Positions 1 to 9,725 are shown, numbered from the stretch's first letter. The stretch is 64,000 bases of DNA from Akanthomyces muscarius (GCF_028009165.1 NW_026611618.1:1-64000); one strand, 5' to 3'. The notes: generated by a model from the letters alone, not told the origin. Translations and numbers: made by a program.

Positions 1-384
1 AATCTTGGTTTTTCTAGTAGGTGGCCTCTCTCTTACCTACTTTTTAAAATACACTTTATAAGTGCCTTTTACTAGTATACTGTCCTATCTTAGCCTTTCT
101 AGCTATAAAGAAGTACCTAGTACTTTTAGTAGCTAAAAGGGTTCTCTTTTTACTAGAAGTACACTTTAGAAGTCCCTTCTAGTAGAAATCCTTTTCTTAT
201 AAGAAAGGCTGTGTTTTTTTTTATACCTTTTCCTGCTTTCTATAGTAACTACCACTATAAATAGCCCTCTAGAAGCCTTCTAGCACCTCTTATAGCTCTA
301 TCCACTATAACAGGTCTTAGAAGTGTCTTTAGCGGCCTCTTTCTAGTACTAGTACCTATAATAGTAGCGCTAAGGCGTCCATAA
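1..384. other. AT-rich 5' flank of retroelement
   Basis: This stretch has no credible gene. It is rich in short CTAGTA, CTAGAAG and CACTATA words, which recur downstream of the retroelement's reading frame at 4680-4940. That makes it likely to be the untranslated 5' part of the same element, but its true left boundary cannot be seen here. Confidence 0.4.
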
Positions 385-660
385 CACACGTCGGCACACG
401 TTGGCACACGCCAGCACACGCCCGGAGCCGCCAGCAGCCTTCCGGCACACGCCCGAAGCCGCTAGCAGCCTTCCAGCACACGTCGGCACACGTTGGCACA
501 CGCCAGCACACGCCAGCACACGCCTGAAGCCTCCAGCAGCCTTCCGGCACACGCCAGCACACGCCCGAAGCCGCCAGCAGCCTTCCGGCACACGCCCGAA
601 GCCGCTAGCAGCCTTCTGGCACACGCCCATAGCCGCCAGCAGCCTCCAGCACTGGCCCAA
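385..660 (+). repeat. GC-rich tandem repeats, GCACACG/CCAGCAGCC units
   Basis: Imperfect units alternate between runs of GGCACACGCCAGCACACG and blocks like CCGCCAGCAGCCTTCC. The frame stays open through the repeats from 401, giving a low-complexity leader of His-Thr-Pro and Ala-Ala-Phe type, but the composition differs sharply from the rest of the protein. I take it as 5' leader sequence, with translation more likely starting at the ATG at 671. Confidence 0.7.
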
Positions 661-670
661 GGCCGCTACG

Positions 671-1666
671 ATGGCAAAGGACAGGTGCCCGACCTGTAAA
701 GGCTGGTACGCTGACTTGCTCGACCATATACGCAAAAACCACCCCCAAGCCCACTATACGGACCGTCAGTTGCAAATTACAGGCCTTGTTAGCTGCCCGG
801 ACTGTGGCACAGCCTGCCGTGGCCGCCACGGCGTGGCAACCCACAGAGCCAAGGTCCACGGCGTTAAAGGAACCTCCCAGGTCTCTACACTTCCACGGGT
901 ACACACACAGCCTATACAAGTCAAAGAGCCCTCCCCAACGCCCTCCAACGACTCGACCCTCCCTATAGACCTCCTAGTACACCTAGAAGGCTCTATACAG
1001 GACCCGGAACCCTCTCCAACCCCCTCAGAAGGCCTCTACGACAGCCTAGAAGACTCCCTGGCACCCTCTATCGAGCTAGGAGACGCTGGAAGCTGTACGC
1101 CAGCCTCCCAGGTCTCCTCCGTACCTGTGGAAGACTCTCCAGCGCCCTCTAGCGACCCTTTCGCCTCCGAAGACGACGTTCCAGCGCCTTCCCAGGCTAT
1201 CCAGGTCCAAATAGGCACAAAAAGACGCCTATCAGGACCTTCAGAGGGTCCTAGACCTGCTAGAAGACCCGTCCCACCTGCAAAGGACGCCCCTAGCAGC
1301 CAGGAAGAGACAATCCGAGCCCCAGAGAGGCTAGCAGGCCTCCACAGCTCTATCAACACATCCCAGGCCGCTGCCTGGTTCGAACCACCCACCCCAGCAC
1401 AAAGACCTACCCTATACATATCCTCCCCGAGCGCCCAGGAGGCCCACACGGCTACTCTAGCACCTATACTCGCCAAAACAGCTATACAGCAGCTACAACG
1501 CTTTATGAAGGTACCTATACCGACCTATAAGCTCCGACCTAGGCCTGCCCGGATCTTCCATCTAGTAGCGAACCGGCTTGCTGTAAAATTCGTCGCTAGG
1601 CCTTCGGAAACAACCCTCCTACACTTCCTACTACTCCCTAGGATCCTAGGGCTCGGGTTAGAGTAG
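671..1666 (+). CDS. Retrotransposon protein, N-terminal zinc-finger part
   Basis: This is the N-terminal third of the R2-like polyprotein, which in the family binds the DNA target. Starting at the ATG at 671, the first finger is C-x2-C-x9-H-x4-H (CPTCKGWYADLLDHIRKNH) and a second follows about 30 residues later (CPDC...HRAKVH, C-x2-C-x12-H-x4-H). A long Ser/Pro/Glu-rich linker comes next. The frame ends at TAG 1664-1666, but the same frame then stays open to 4675. The downstream part has no ATG near its start, which argues that the TAG is a nonsense mutation or a readthrough codon inside one protein, not a boundary between two proteins. An upstream open extension to 401 consists only of tandem-repeat residues. 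Confidence 0.7.
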   Translation: MAKDRCPTCKGWYADLLDHIRKNHPQAHYTDRQLQITGLVSCPDCGTACRGRHGVATHRAKVHGVKGTSQVSTLPRVHTQPIQVKEPSPTPSNDSTLPIDLLVHLEGSIQDPEPSPTPSEGLYDSLEDSLAPSIELGDAGSCTPASQVSSVPVEDSPAPSSDPFASEDDVPAPSQAIQVQIGTKRRLSGPSEGPRPARRPVPPAKDAPSSQEETIRAPERLAGLHSSINTSQAAAWFEPPTPAQRPTLYISSPSAQEAHTATLAPILAKTAIQQLQRFMKVPIPTYKLRPRPARIFHLVANRLAVKFVARPSETTLLHFLLLPRILGLGLE

Positions 1667-4600
1667 GGAAACCTCCCTAGGCTCTTAAAGGACTATCCAG
1701 ACAACCTAGATACCCTAGAGGTCCCTACCTACCCTATACGAGAAGACACGTCCTTCTCTACCGCCGAAAAGAAGGCTACACACCTTCTAGAAGCCGGTTT
1801 CTTAGGAAGAGCGTCTAGGACGATAGTGGACAATTCGCCACTAGCGCCTATAGACGCCTCTACCCTAGAGACCCTCCGTCAGAAACACCCTATAGGGCCT
1901 TCTGACCCCTTCAACTCCCCAACAAGCCCGTCTCCAGGCCAGAAGATCCCTATAGAAGCGATCCTATCCACTATAAGCTCTATAAGCAGGGAAAAGGCCG
2001 CCGGACCGTCCGGCTGGACCCGGTACCTGCTAGACATCGCTATAGCGAAGGATTCAGCGGTCCTAGAGCTCCTACGGCTGCTGGCGGACATGATACGGCA
2101 AGGCACAGCACCTGGAAAGGACCTCCTAACGTCCTCACGGCTTATTGCCCTGAAGAAGAAGGACGGGGGTATAAGACCTATCGCGATAGGCGATATACTC
2201 TATAGGGTAGCTACGAAAGCGATCCTAGCTACCCTATACCAGGACGGCATGCTCCTACCGAACCAACTAGGCGTTGGAAGCCCGGGAGGCGTGGAACCAG
2301 CGATCTTCCTCCTTTCAGAGGCAATTACAGGGGGGAATAAGCTAAAAGCACGCTCTATCGGCTCGTTAGACGCCGAAAACGCCTTTAACGCCCTCCCTCG
2401 GAAGGCTATAGCGGCTGCTGTTAGCCTCTATGCCCCTGTATTTTACAGGTCAGCACAGTGGGCGTATAACCACGCCGCGGTACTCTTCCTAGAGGACGGA
2501 AGCACTATAGCGAGCTCTTCAGGGGTACGCCAGGGAGACCCTCTTAGCGCCTTTATCTGGTCCCTAGCGTACCGCCCTACCCTAGAGGCTGCACAGAAGG
2601 CCCTGCCAAAGGACGTCTTTATCTCGTACCTAGATGATACCTATATTATCTCTAGAGAGAAGGACCCTAGGGAAAAGGTCTTCCAGGCCTTCCACGGGTC
2701 CCCAATCAAGCTAAACCCCTACAAATCCACCTTTTATACCCTAGAAGAGGTCAGAAAAGAAGGACTCAACGCCCTAGGAACCTATATAGGCCCCCTAGAG
2801 CAAAGAAGAGCCTTCCTACAGGGTAAGATAGATACTCTTAAGAGAGTCTTATCTACTCTAGAGAATATGCCTAAACAGCATGCTCTCCTTCTCCTACGAG
2901 GAAGTATTACCTTCCTACTTAGGCACCTTCTCAGGCAGCTAGCTCCTAGTGGCCTGGAAGACCTATACTACGAAATCGACCGCCTTACCCTACACACCGT
3001 CGAAAAGCTCGCCTCGAAAGATCCCTCAGCACCTATCCAAGCCAACCAGGACCTTCTAGCCCTCCCAACACGTATGGGAGGCCTAGGACTTACCCTATAC
3101 GCGGAGATGCCTTACACACACTATAGCCACGCCCAGAAAGCGTCCTCTATAGTGCTCGACGGCTTCCAGAGAGGCCCCCTCCTCTCTAGCGCCCCTATAG
3201 CGCTCCCAACAGACCTCCCAGCGGACCTAGCGTCCTTCCCAGCGCCTAGCTGGGGCGTGCAGGTACCCCTGGAAGCCCCGGAAGGGCCCGGACAGGTCCG
3301 AATCCCCCCAGATAAGCCCTCTATAAAGGACATCAACCAGGGAAGGCTCCAGAGGGTCAAGGACCAGCTTACCCTACACGGACAACGGGCCCTACTGGAA
3401 AATTCGACCTACCTTAGCCGGAAGTGGCTGGAAGTGCTGCCAACATCAAAACAAACCAAACTAGCAGACTTCCAAGTCACAGAAGGCCTTAGGGTACGTC
3501 TTATTCTTCCTGTACGCCCACTTAACGTACCCTGTACCTACTGTGGCTCTATAGTCACGATAGGACACGAGGATACCTGTAAAGGCGCTGAAAGGCACTG
3601 GCAAATCCGCCATAACGCCATCGTCAGGGCCCTGTTCAACGCAACCGTTGCTACCCTGGACCCAAAGCTCGAGCCGAAGCTCCAGGGTAACCAGGACCTC
3701 CGCCCAGACCTATCCACAACCTTAAATGGCTCGGTTAGGTACTATGACGTCCAAATTGTCGCTATAAACAAGGCGTCAGCACGAGAGGACCCCCAGAAGG
3801 CCCTACAGGAGGCTGCAGACGCTAAAAGGGCTAAATACAGGTCCCTAGGACCCCAATTTTACCCGATTATTATCTCTGCTGGTGGCCTAATGGAAAAGGC
3901 AACCACAAAGACCTATAAGGACCTGCAGACCACTATAGGACCTGTGGCAGCTACCTGGCTGGACACAATGGTCTCTTTAGCGCTCTACAAGGCCCGGGTA
4001 CACTCTAGCGCCTCTATCGCTAGGAAGCAGCCGCCTCCTAGCACCTCGTGGGCCGCTATACGCGAAGGGCTCCGGGGAGGACCTGCCACACAGACCCTCA
4101 TGCCCCCCCAGCACGTCCAGCGGTCCTTTCAGCGCTCTTCAGCGCCTATAACAGCCGCCCAGCGCCCGTCAGTGCCTGCAGCAGCCGCCCAGCGCTCTTT
4201 AGTGCCTGCAGCAGCCGCCCAGCGCTCTTCAGTGCCTGTAGCAGCCACCCAGCGCCCGTCAGTGCCTGCAGCAGCCGCCCAGCGCCCGTCAGTGCCTGCA
4301 ACAGCCGCCCAGCGCCCGTCAGTGCCAGCAACAGCCGCCCAGCGCCCTTCAGAGCCTACAGCAGCCGCCCAGCGCCCCACGGGCGCCTCCCGGTACATGC
4401 AGCACCTGTTAGAAGGAACCCAGCGCTCTCTAGCGCCTTCAGAAGGCTCCCAGCCACCGGAAACCTCGTCCCAGCGCTTCCAGAGGGAATACAAGGCTAT
4501 GACAGCCGCCCAGAAGGCCCGGAACAGAGCCGCCAAGGGCCTGCCGGACCTCCCCTCCCCGCCGCCGCCCCTCCGGCGCTCCCAGCGCTCTACAACAGCC

Positions 4601-4675
4601 TCCCAGCAGCCACCCCAGCGCTCCCAGCGGTCAACCAGCTCCCCAACTGCCTCCCAGCAGCTCCTAGGCAGCTAA
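1667..4675 (+). CDS. Retrotransposon protein, reverse transcriptase and endonuclease part
   Basis: This is the catalytic part of the element and would copy its RNA at a nicked target. Visible reverse transcriptase motifs are KAAGPSGWT, RPIAIGDILYR, LDAENAFN (motif A), SGVRQGDPLSAF (motif B), SYLDDTYI (motif C) and LNPYKS. Downstream lies a zinc knuckle C-x2-C-x7-H-x4-C (from CTYCGSI), then RPDLSTTLNGSVRYYDVQIV, whose PD and later Asp match the restriction-like endonuclease signature. The C-terminus carries about eight 10-residue repeats of AAQRPSVPAA type and a basic, Ser/Gln/Pro-rich tail. It lies in the same frame as the finger part. The catalytic residues look intact, so apart from the TAG at 1664 the copy could be recent. 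Confidence 0.85.
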   Translation, partial: GNLPRLLKDYPDNLDTLEVPTYPIREDTSFSTAEKKATHLLEAGFLGRASRTIVDNSPLAPIDASTLETLRQKHPIGPSDPFNSPTSPSPGQKIPIEAILSTISSISREKAAGPSGWTRYLLDIAIAKDSAVLELLRLLADMIRQGTAPGKDLLTSSRLIALKKKDGGIRPIAIGDILYRVATKAILATLYQDGMLLPNQLGVGSPGGVEPAIFLLSEAITGGNKLKARSIGSLDAENAFNALPRKAIAAAVSLYAPVFYRSAQWAYNHAAVLFLEDGSTIASSSGVRQGDPLSAFIWSLAYRPTLEAAQKALPKDVFISYLDDTYIISREKDPREKVFQAFHGSPIKLNPYKSTFYTLEEVRKEGLNALGTYIGPLEQRRAFLQGKIDTLKRVLSTLENMPKQHALLLLRGSITFLLRHLLRQLAPSGLEDLYYEIDRLTLHTVEKLASKDPSAPIQANQDLLALPTRMGGLGLTLYAEMPYTHYSHAQKASSIVLDGFQRGPLLSSAPIALPTDLPADLASFPAPSWGVQVPLEAPEGPGQVRIPPDKPSIKDINQGRLQRVKDQLTLHGQRALLENSTYLSRKWLEVLPTSKQTKLADFQVTEGLRVRLILPVRPLNVPCTYCGSIVTIGHEDTCKGAERHWQIRHNAIVRALFNATVATLDPKLEPKLQGNQDLRPDLSTTLNGSVRYYDVQIVAINKASAREDPQKALQEAADAKRAKYRSLGPQFYPIIISAGGLMEKATTKTYKDLQTTIGPVAATWLDTMVSLALYKARVHSSASIARKQPPPSTSWAAIREGLRGGPATQTLMPPQHVQRSFQRSSAPITAAQRPSVPAAAAQRSLVPAAAAQRSSVPVAATQRPSVPAAAAQRPSVPATAAQRPSVPATAAQRPSEPTAAAQRPTGASRYMQHLLEGTQRSLAPSEGSQPPETSSQRFQREYKAMTAAQKARNRAAKGLPDLPSPPPPLRRSQRSTTASQQPPQRSQRSTSSPTASQQLLGS
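4137..4376 (+). repeat. 30-bp coding tandem repeat, about 8 units
   Basis: Units of about 30 bp (core CAGCGCCCGTCAGTGCC, preceded by GCAGCCGCC) encode AAQRPSVPAA-like decapeptides near the C-terminus of the retrotransposon protein. Units differ by few bases, mostly at third positions or Pro/Ser and Ala/Thr changes. Confidence 0.85.
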
Positions 4676-4727
4676 GAGCCACTATAACGCCCCTCTACCC
4701 ACTATAACACCTATAGTAACACCCTCT

Positions 4728-4937
4728 ACCAGCTAGAACACACATTCTAGCACCTTCTAGCAGCTAGAACACACACTCTAGCGCCTTCTAAGCAGCTAGA
4801 ACACACGCTCTAGCACCTTCTAGCAGCTAGAACACACACTCTAGCGCCTCTAGCAGCCAGAACACGCGCTCTAGCACCTCTATCAGCTAGAACCCACGTC
4901 CTAGCACCTTCTATAGCTAGAACACATATTCTAGCAC
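4728..4937 (+). repeat. 3' UTR tandem repeat, about 33-36 bp, 6 units
   Basis: Units follow the pattern AGCTAGAACACACNCTCTAGC, then (A/G)CCTTCTAGC. They sit between the stop codon and the conserved 3' end of the retroelement. The truncated copy at 20841 begins just after the equivalent point, so it lacks these units. Confidence 0.8.
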
Positions 4938-5149
4938 CCCCCCTCCACCTACCCTATACCACCCACCCTATACTACCTACCCTATACTCTCTTTCTTAGG
5001 ACACTCTCCTCTTTACTTTCTTTCCTTACTATTACTTTCTCTAAATGTATTATTAGAAAATTCCCGAGCGAGCTAGCTTAGATAACTCAATTTACAGTTT
5101 CTAACCCTAACCACTACCCCCACCCTCCAAAAATTTATACTTCAACCAC

Positions 5150-5290
5150 AACTTCAACTTCAACTTCAACTTCAACCTAACACTAACTTCTCAACCTCAC
5201 TTCACTTTCTACACAAACTACACTTCAACTTCAACTTCACTTTTAACACAAACTACACTTCAACTTCAACTTCAACACAAACTACACTTT
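5150..5290. repeat. Microsatellite of AACTTC units
   Basis: Runs of AACTTC, interrupted by ACACAAACTACACTT, directly follow the retroelement's telomere-like 3' junction. This is simple sequence with no coding signal. Confidence 0.8.
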
Positions 5291-5693
5291 CAGAGGTTAA
5301 GAGGCTAAAAGGCTAAAAGGCAAGAAAGTAGAAAAGGTAAAGAGCTAAAAAGCTGAAGAGGGAAAGAGGTAAAGAGGCACAGACGTAAAGTAGTAGAGAC
5401 GTAAACAGGCTCACTACAGCTCCAGCTCCAGAAGCACAAGCCCCGCACGTTGCACCAGCCGTACTCCAACCTCCTGTGTGAAGAAGCCGTCTGCTAAGGA
5501 AAAAAGCAGCAAAAGGCTTGCCTCACACCTTGTCCACCCACAAGAAAGGAAAGAGAAGCGAAAGGGTGGGAGGGCGGAAGTGAAGGGGGAGGGCGCTCTC
5601 GGCAACGAGTTGCGAAGACAGGCGTAGGCACTGACACTCTTAGGACCAGTCCTCTACACAACCCTTGACCCTACTCTAGGCATAACTTACACT

Positions 5694-6115
5694 CAGGGTT
5701 GGTGTTAGGGTACGCCAGGGTTAGGGTTCTGTTAGGGTTGTCCGTTGAGAGTAGTGACTAGGTCTCTGCTTCAACTTGTAGCTCCAAAAACACGCGCTTC
5801 CCGTTCCAGCGAAGATGTACTGGTCCCGCCTCCAGTGCCCTAAGCTCTGTCACCGAGGAAGAAGGACAGAGAGCGAAAGACTCTCCTCGCACGCTGTCCA
5901 CCGGAAGGAAGAAAGGAAGGAAGAGACGTAAGAGGGTCGGATGGTTAGTGTCTAGACTGTTTCAGCGAGGGGTTACGAAGAGAGGGTCAAAACAATCCTC
6001 CGTCTTCCCCTTCACCCTGCTGCACGCACTTTGTCTCGCAGCGCCCTAACCCTAAGTGGAAGGGTTATGGTTGGTGTTGGTGTTGGCGTTACGGCTCGGG
6101 TGAGGGTGAGGCTGA
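5694..6115. repeat. Degenerate telomere-like repeats
   Basis: GGGTTAGGGTT appears at 5694-5740, CCCTAACCCTAAG at about 6043-6056, and degenerate GGTTGGTGTTGGTG and GGGTGAGGGTGAGG tracts run to 6115. They resemble the TTAGGG repeat of fungal telomeres but are short and mutated. They are either remnants of an ancient chromosome end or targets copied along with retroelement insertion. Confidence 0.6.
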
Positions 6116-6980
6116 GGGAGAAAGGGAAGGAGGGGCGGGTAGGGGCGGGAAAGGAAGAGGAACAGGACAGCAGCAACGAAAGGAGTAACTAAAAAAAAAT
6201 GGTAGAGTTTAGTTAACGAGAAAAACTAAACAGGCAAAAAAAAGAGAGGGACCGGGACTGAGACAAAGAACTGGAAACCCAAAAAAAAAGGGGGGGGAAG
6301 AAAAGAAGAAAAGGAAAAAGAGCTGAGCAGAACAGGCTACTAGAATATACTCTTAGTCCGTGCATTATGAGTCTTTCGTGAAGACTGTCCTACTTCACCA
6401 ACTAGTTTTCATCAACTCATTAACTGCTACACCGAACCCTACCCTGCAGCACTTATACAGTTACGATCTGCTTATTGGTTGGCATAATACGAAGCGCCTC
6501 GCTGCGCCATGCCGCGTGGTTTGAATATTTGCTCTCGCCATGTTTTTTTTTCATCGCTAATCCATACCCGGGCCGTAACGAGCCAGGCCCGCTGCCTGGC
6601 GCCGTCCTCCCGATCAGATTCGGCTCAAAGCAGCTTCGCTTGATTTTCTTTTGGGACAAGATACTTAGGCAGTTGGGTTGGAGGCGTTGTACAGAGTATT
6701 GTAGAGGGTCTATTGAAGAATCCCATTTGAGCTCTTGAATGTAGTGGCCTTCCCTATATCCACCATGCTTTTGTTTGTAGTACGAACCTTTGGCTCATCC
6801 GCATTGCGATCCTGTAGATTATTCGCAGCGCAGCTTTGCGCCCTATGCCTGGCCATACCCTGAACTGGACACAATACTCAGAGAATCACAGCTTGGCAAC
6901 AGCTTTGGTCTAGATGCCAGCTCAGCGGTGCGGCTCTATATCACACAATCGATGTTTTTTAAAAACCCTTTTCTTTTAAA

Positions 6981-7987
6981 TCAACCATCCGCTGAAAACT
7001 CCTCTTTGGCTGGGGCAACTGCTTGCAACTCGGCGCCTTCTTCTGCTTCGCATTTGCTGCACGAACAGTGAAACCCCCACAACGAGCGTAAATGCTGGCG
7101 GCGTGATTGGAGGGCCATCGCGGGCTGCAGATACGATATTGTGATTTCTGTCCCGGCGAAAATCGTCGTCGTAGCCGTCACATATTGCGTAAGGGAAGCC
7201 ACATCGAAATGATATGCAGCGTTGGGCCCGCAGTCGTGGTTCAGCATCTTCCATAGGTCAGCGTCTGAGTGGTGCTAGATCTCGCGCTAGCCTGTCAGTG
7301 TGGTGCGCCACGTACTGAAATATCCGGGAAAACGGCGTGGTATGCCTTGTCCCCGACCATCACCGCAAACGCGTTGGTTCGAATCCGATCCGTCAAGGCG
7401 TCGACTTGCCCAGCACCGTCTAGCTGCCAAAACATGGAGCGCGTTCGTAGAGGCAGTGCGGCGACCGCCTCGTGGTGAACCTCCACCCACTGCGCCCTGT
7501 CCAGGTCTGTGTACACGTCCAAGTCAAGCAGCAGCACCGGCCGACGAGCCATGACTACATCTCCGCGCTGCAGCGTCCGCGTAGCGATCAGACCGCGGCC
7601 CCGGCCGGGAGTGTTGACCACGTCGAGCAAGCCGGCCTCTTCCGTGTTTTGCGTGGAAAAAGCATCTTCTTCATAAAACGCCGCTAGTCGTCCAAGGTAG
7701 TCGGCCTGGTCGGCTGTTCCCAGTACGCCTATGCCGCCGTGACTTCCAAACTCGTGCGAAGAATATAGATGAAAAGAGCCTAAGGACTTTTGCAACCTGG
7801 CCGGTAGCGCCTTTCGCCCTAGTGTTAGACGTCGCAGCACGCCCGGCGCTGGGCAATTGGTCCCCTCGGCTTGCCGCGCATAGGGCCATCCGGCCGACAG
7901 AAGCCGTGGCGCCCACAAGCACGCTGTACAATCACGTACCTGATCTGTGAGCAGCAGCAAAGAAGGCAGCAGTCCCGAGAGCTTCAT
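6981..7987 (-). CDS. SET-domain protein with hydrophobic N-terminus
   Basis: This is a SET-domain protein of about 321 aa in two exons (7987-7316 and 7274-6981). The 41-nt intron is phase 0 with donor GTACGT and a CTGAC branch. The N-terminus MKLSGLLPSLLLLTD resembles a signal peptide. SET hallmarks are TPGRGRGLIATRTLQRGD, the catalytic MLNHDCGPNAAYHFD, TEITISYL, and a post-SET cysteine cluster (GFHCSCSKCE). In the family this fold transfers methyl groups from S-adenosylmethionine to protein lysines. A possible signal peptide suggests an extracellular or secretory-pathway member, which is known for a group of fungal SET5-like proteins but is not proven here. The start was chosen at the ATG before the hydrophobic segment; the frame is open upstream to 8116. 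Confidence 0.75.
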
Positions 7988-8513
7988 GTCTGGCAGACGA
8001 AATGCATCCGCGCACGAGCGTACGTTGACGCTCTTTTCATGGTACGGTCGGAAGGGAGGAGACATCGGAAAGGACTGTATCGTCCGTCCGGACCGCCATA
8101 CGAGCCACCTTGACACGGCTTCATCTTACGGTGGCGCCGGTGGCCTACCCCACCACGCCGTTGAGCGCTAATGCAGACTTGTATGGAAGCTTAGCTTAAG
8201 CTTGTCCTAGTGGCGTACAGGGCTTAGGTAGCCCTGCAGCCTGATTTTTTCCGTGGTAGCATGCGCTTTTGCTACGCTGGTGGCGCGTGACTGTTGTTCT
8301 TGTCATAGCCTCGTGAAGCCGAGACGATCGATGGCCTGCTCATTTCCCGATGGGCCTATACAGTCATATACAGGGCGGGGCGTGTGGTGCCAGGTCTGAC
8401 CAGGGTTGTCCATTGGAGTTTGGAAGCAGAGCGAGTGTGGCATGAAAATAAAGTCTGGACGCCGAGCCCCGAGCCTTTTCCTCTTTCTTCCCATCACCGC
8501 CACGCGATACGAC

Positions 8514-9082
8514 ATGGGAAAGATTCTCAACTTCACACTCGGTGATCCTCTTGCGGTAAGTTCAATTGGCTGTCATCCGGCCGACGGCGTAGAGCTGACG
8601 CTCGGCAGATCCAACAGTCATGGGTGTTTGACAGAGTCGCTTGCGGGCGTCTACCTGAAGAGTATCACTTGCCCATATTGTGCCGAGCCACGTTTTCTGC
8701 GAAGGAAAGCTCCGATGCTAGCCCCTATCCACTAGGTGCTGGGGATGAGTGGGAGTTGCTCCGGCCCTGCTGCCCCTTGGATCCTGACACCACGCAAGGC
8801 ATAGCAAACAGATACTACACAGAGTATAATTGCATATCGAAATACTGTGCTACGTCAAACCAGACGCTCGCGGAAGGCTGGGAGGATTGTGCCAAGGCTG
8901 CGGTGCAATCAGGGGCGAAGAATTCGACGCCCATAACCGTCGACAGTAGGTGTGAATGGGTTGACTATGGCCTGGTGAAGAAAGGCCGAGAGGCGGAGGG
9001 CCAGGGCGCGAGCTTCCGGACTACAAAATCACGGGGCGTGGTGTTTTCGCTCGTGGTGGCTCTCGTGGCTTACATGGTATAA
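8514..9082 (+). CDS. Unrecognised cysteine-rich protein, possibly GPI-anchored
   Basis: I do not recognise the family. There are two exons, 8514-8555 and 8609-9082, around a 53-nt intron with donor GTAAGT and acceptor CAG; the phase is kept. The protein is about 170 aa. It has a CC pair followed by spaced cysteines (CCPLDPDT, NCISKYCATSNQT, EDCAKAAV, SRCEW), N-glycosylation-type sequons, and a C-terminal hydrophobic stretch GVVFSLVVALVAYMV, which could be a GPI-anchor signal or a membrane segment. The N-terminus from 8514 (MGKILNFTLGDPLA) is not a clear signal peptide. An in-frame ATG at 8442 adds MKIKSGRRAPSLFLFL and could be the true start. Confidence 0.55.
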
Positions 9083-9725
9083 ATGAAAGTGGATCCATCA
9101 TAGTTAGGTCGTTGACGGAGCCCGCTCGTAGCGGCCCTGTACAACGACTACGAGCTGCCCTGTCTAGACTAGGAAGTAATACTACATACACATTCTAAAA
9201 CCACTATTACTTCCCGGTAGAATAAGTCTTCTATCATACTCCTCACTTCTTCTTCATGACATCTTCCTGTGACCCATTTTGGGGTGAGATTTATTCACGA
9301 TGCACCGAGATTCTGCGCCTGCATGGCGTGACACCAGCTCAGCAATCCACGCTTCCTCTTTTTCCACAGGCAAGAAACAACAATACTTCACGCCGTCTTC
9401 AGAAAAGGGACAAGTACCGGCGTCTCCAAGGCAGCAGCCTTATAGACCAAGGTACGCCGCCAAGTCTTTCATGGAGACTGGCACGTCACGCGTCATGCAC
9501 GCCGCCAATAAAATATCATAGTGCTCGCACATAATGCAAACAAATTGGTTGGTTCTACCCTAATCGGCGCTAGCTGATGGTCGTCCAGACTTTATTGTAA
9601 GCCACTACGCCCATTTGCCTAAACCCACTTGCCTGAAATGTCAAGCTTACCTCTCTAGCCAGATAGACCAGACTTCACACTGGCGAAGCCAGGCAGTCTC
9701 TTGATGGCCCTCGACTAAAGCAGAG

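Larger units (their letters stand above)
385..5107 (+). mobile_element. R2-like non-LTR retrotransposon (RLE type)
   Basis: The element has GC-rich tandem repeats at its 5' side, a single long reading frame (671-4675, possibly open from 401) interrupted by one TAG, a 3' untranslated part with about 33-36 bp tandem repeats, and a 3' end shared with a second copy at 20841-21002. Domain order is two C2H2 fingers, reverse transcriptase with a YLDD centre, a CCHC knuckle, then an RPD...D restriction-like endonuclease. This order is known for the R2/NeSL/CRE groups of target-primed elements, including telomere-inserted fungal ones. The shared 3' end finishes in CTAACCC and runs into CTAACC, so insertion at telomere-like sequence is a reasonable inference. 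The left boundary is not defined, and no target-site duplication was identified. Confidence 0.8.
5108..6980. other. Gene-free, repeat-rich stretch
   Basis: No open frame here looks like a protein. Besides the microsatellite and telomere-like blocks there are purine-rich runs (GGAAAGAG, AAAAAAAAAGGGGGGG) at 6180-6330. This looks like subtelomere-like or degenerate repeat DNA. Confidence 0.6.

Noticed and set aside
370..735. Reverse-strand open frame of 121 codons and its companions over the 5' repeats
   Set aside because: They are antisense readings of the GC-rich tandem repeats; the residues are simple repeats (EGCWRLRACAGV type) with no family features.
4129..4536. Reverse-strand open frame of 135 codons with repeated GTDGRWAAAA units
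   Set aside because: Antisense of the 30-bp coding repeat in the retrotransposon protein tail.
4137..4937. Possible CRISPR-like arrays from regularly spaced repeats
   Set aside because: The units are contiguous tandem repeats without unique spacers, in a eukaryotic retroelement.
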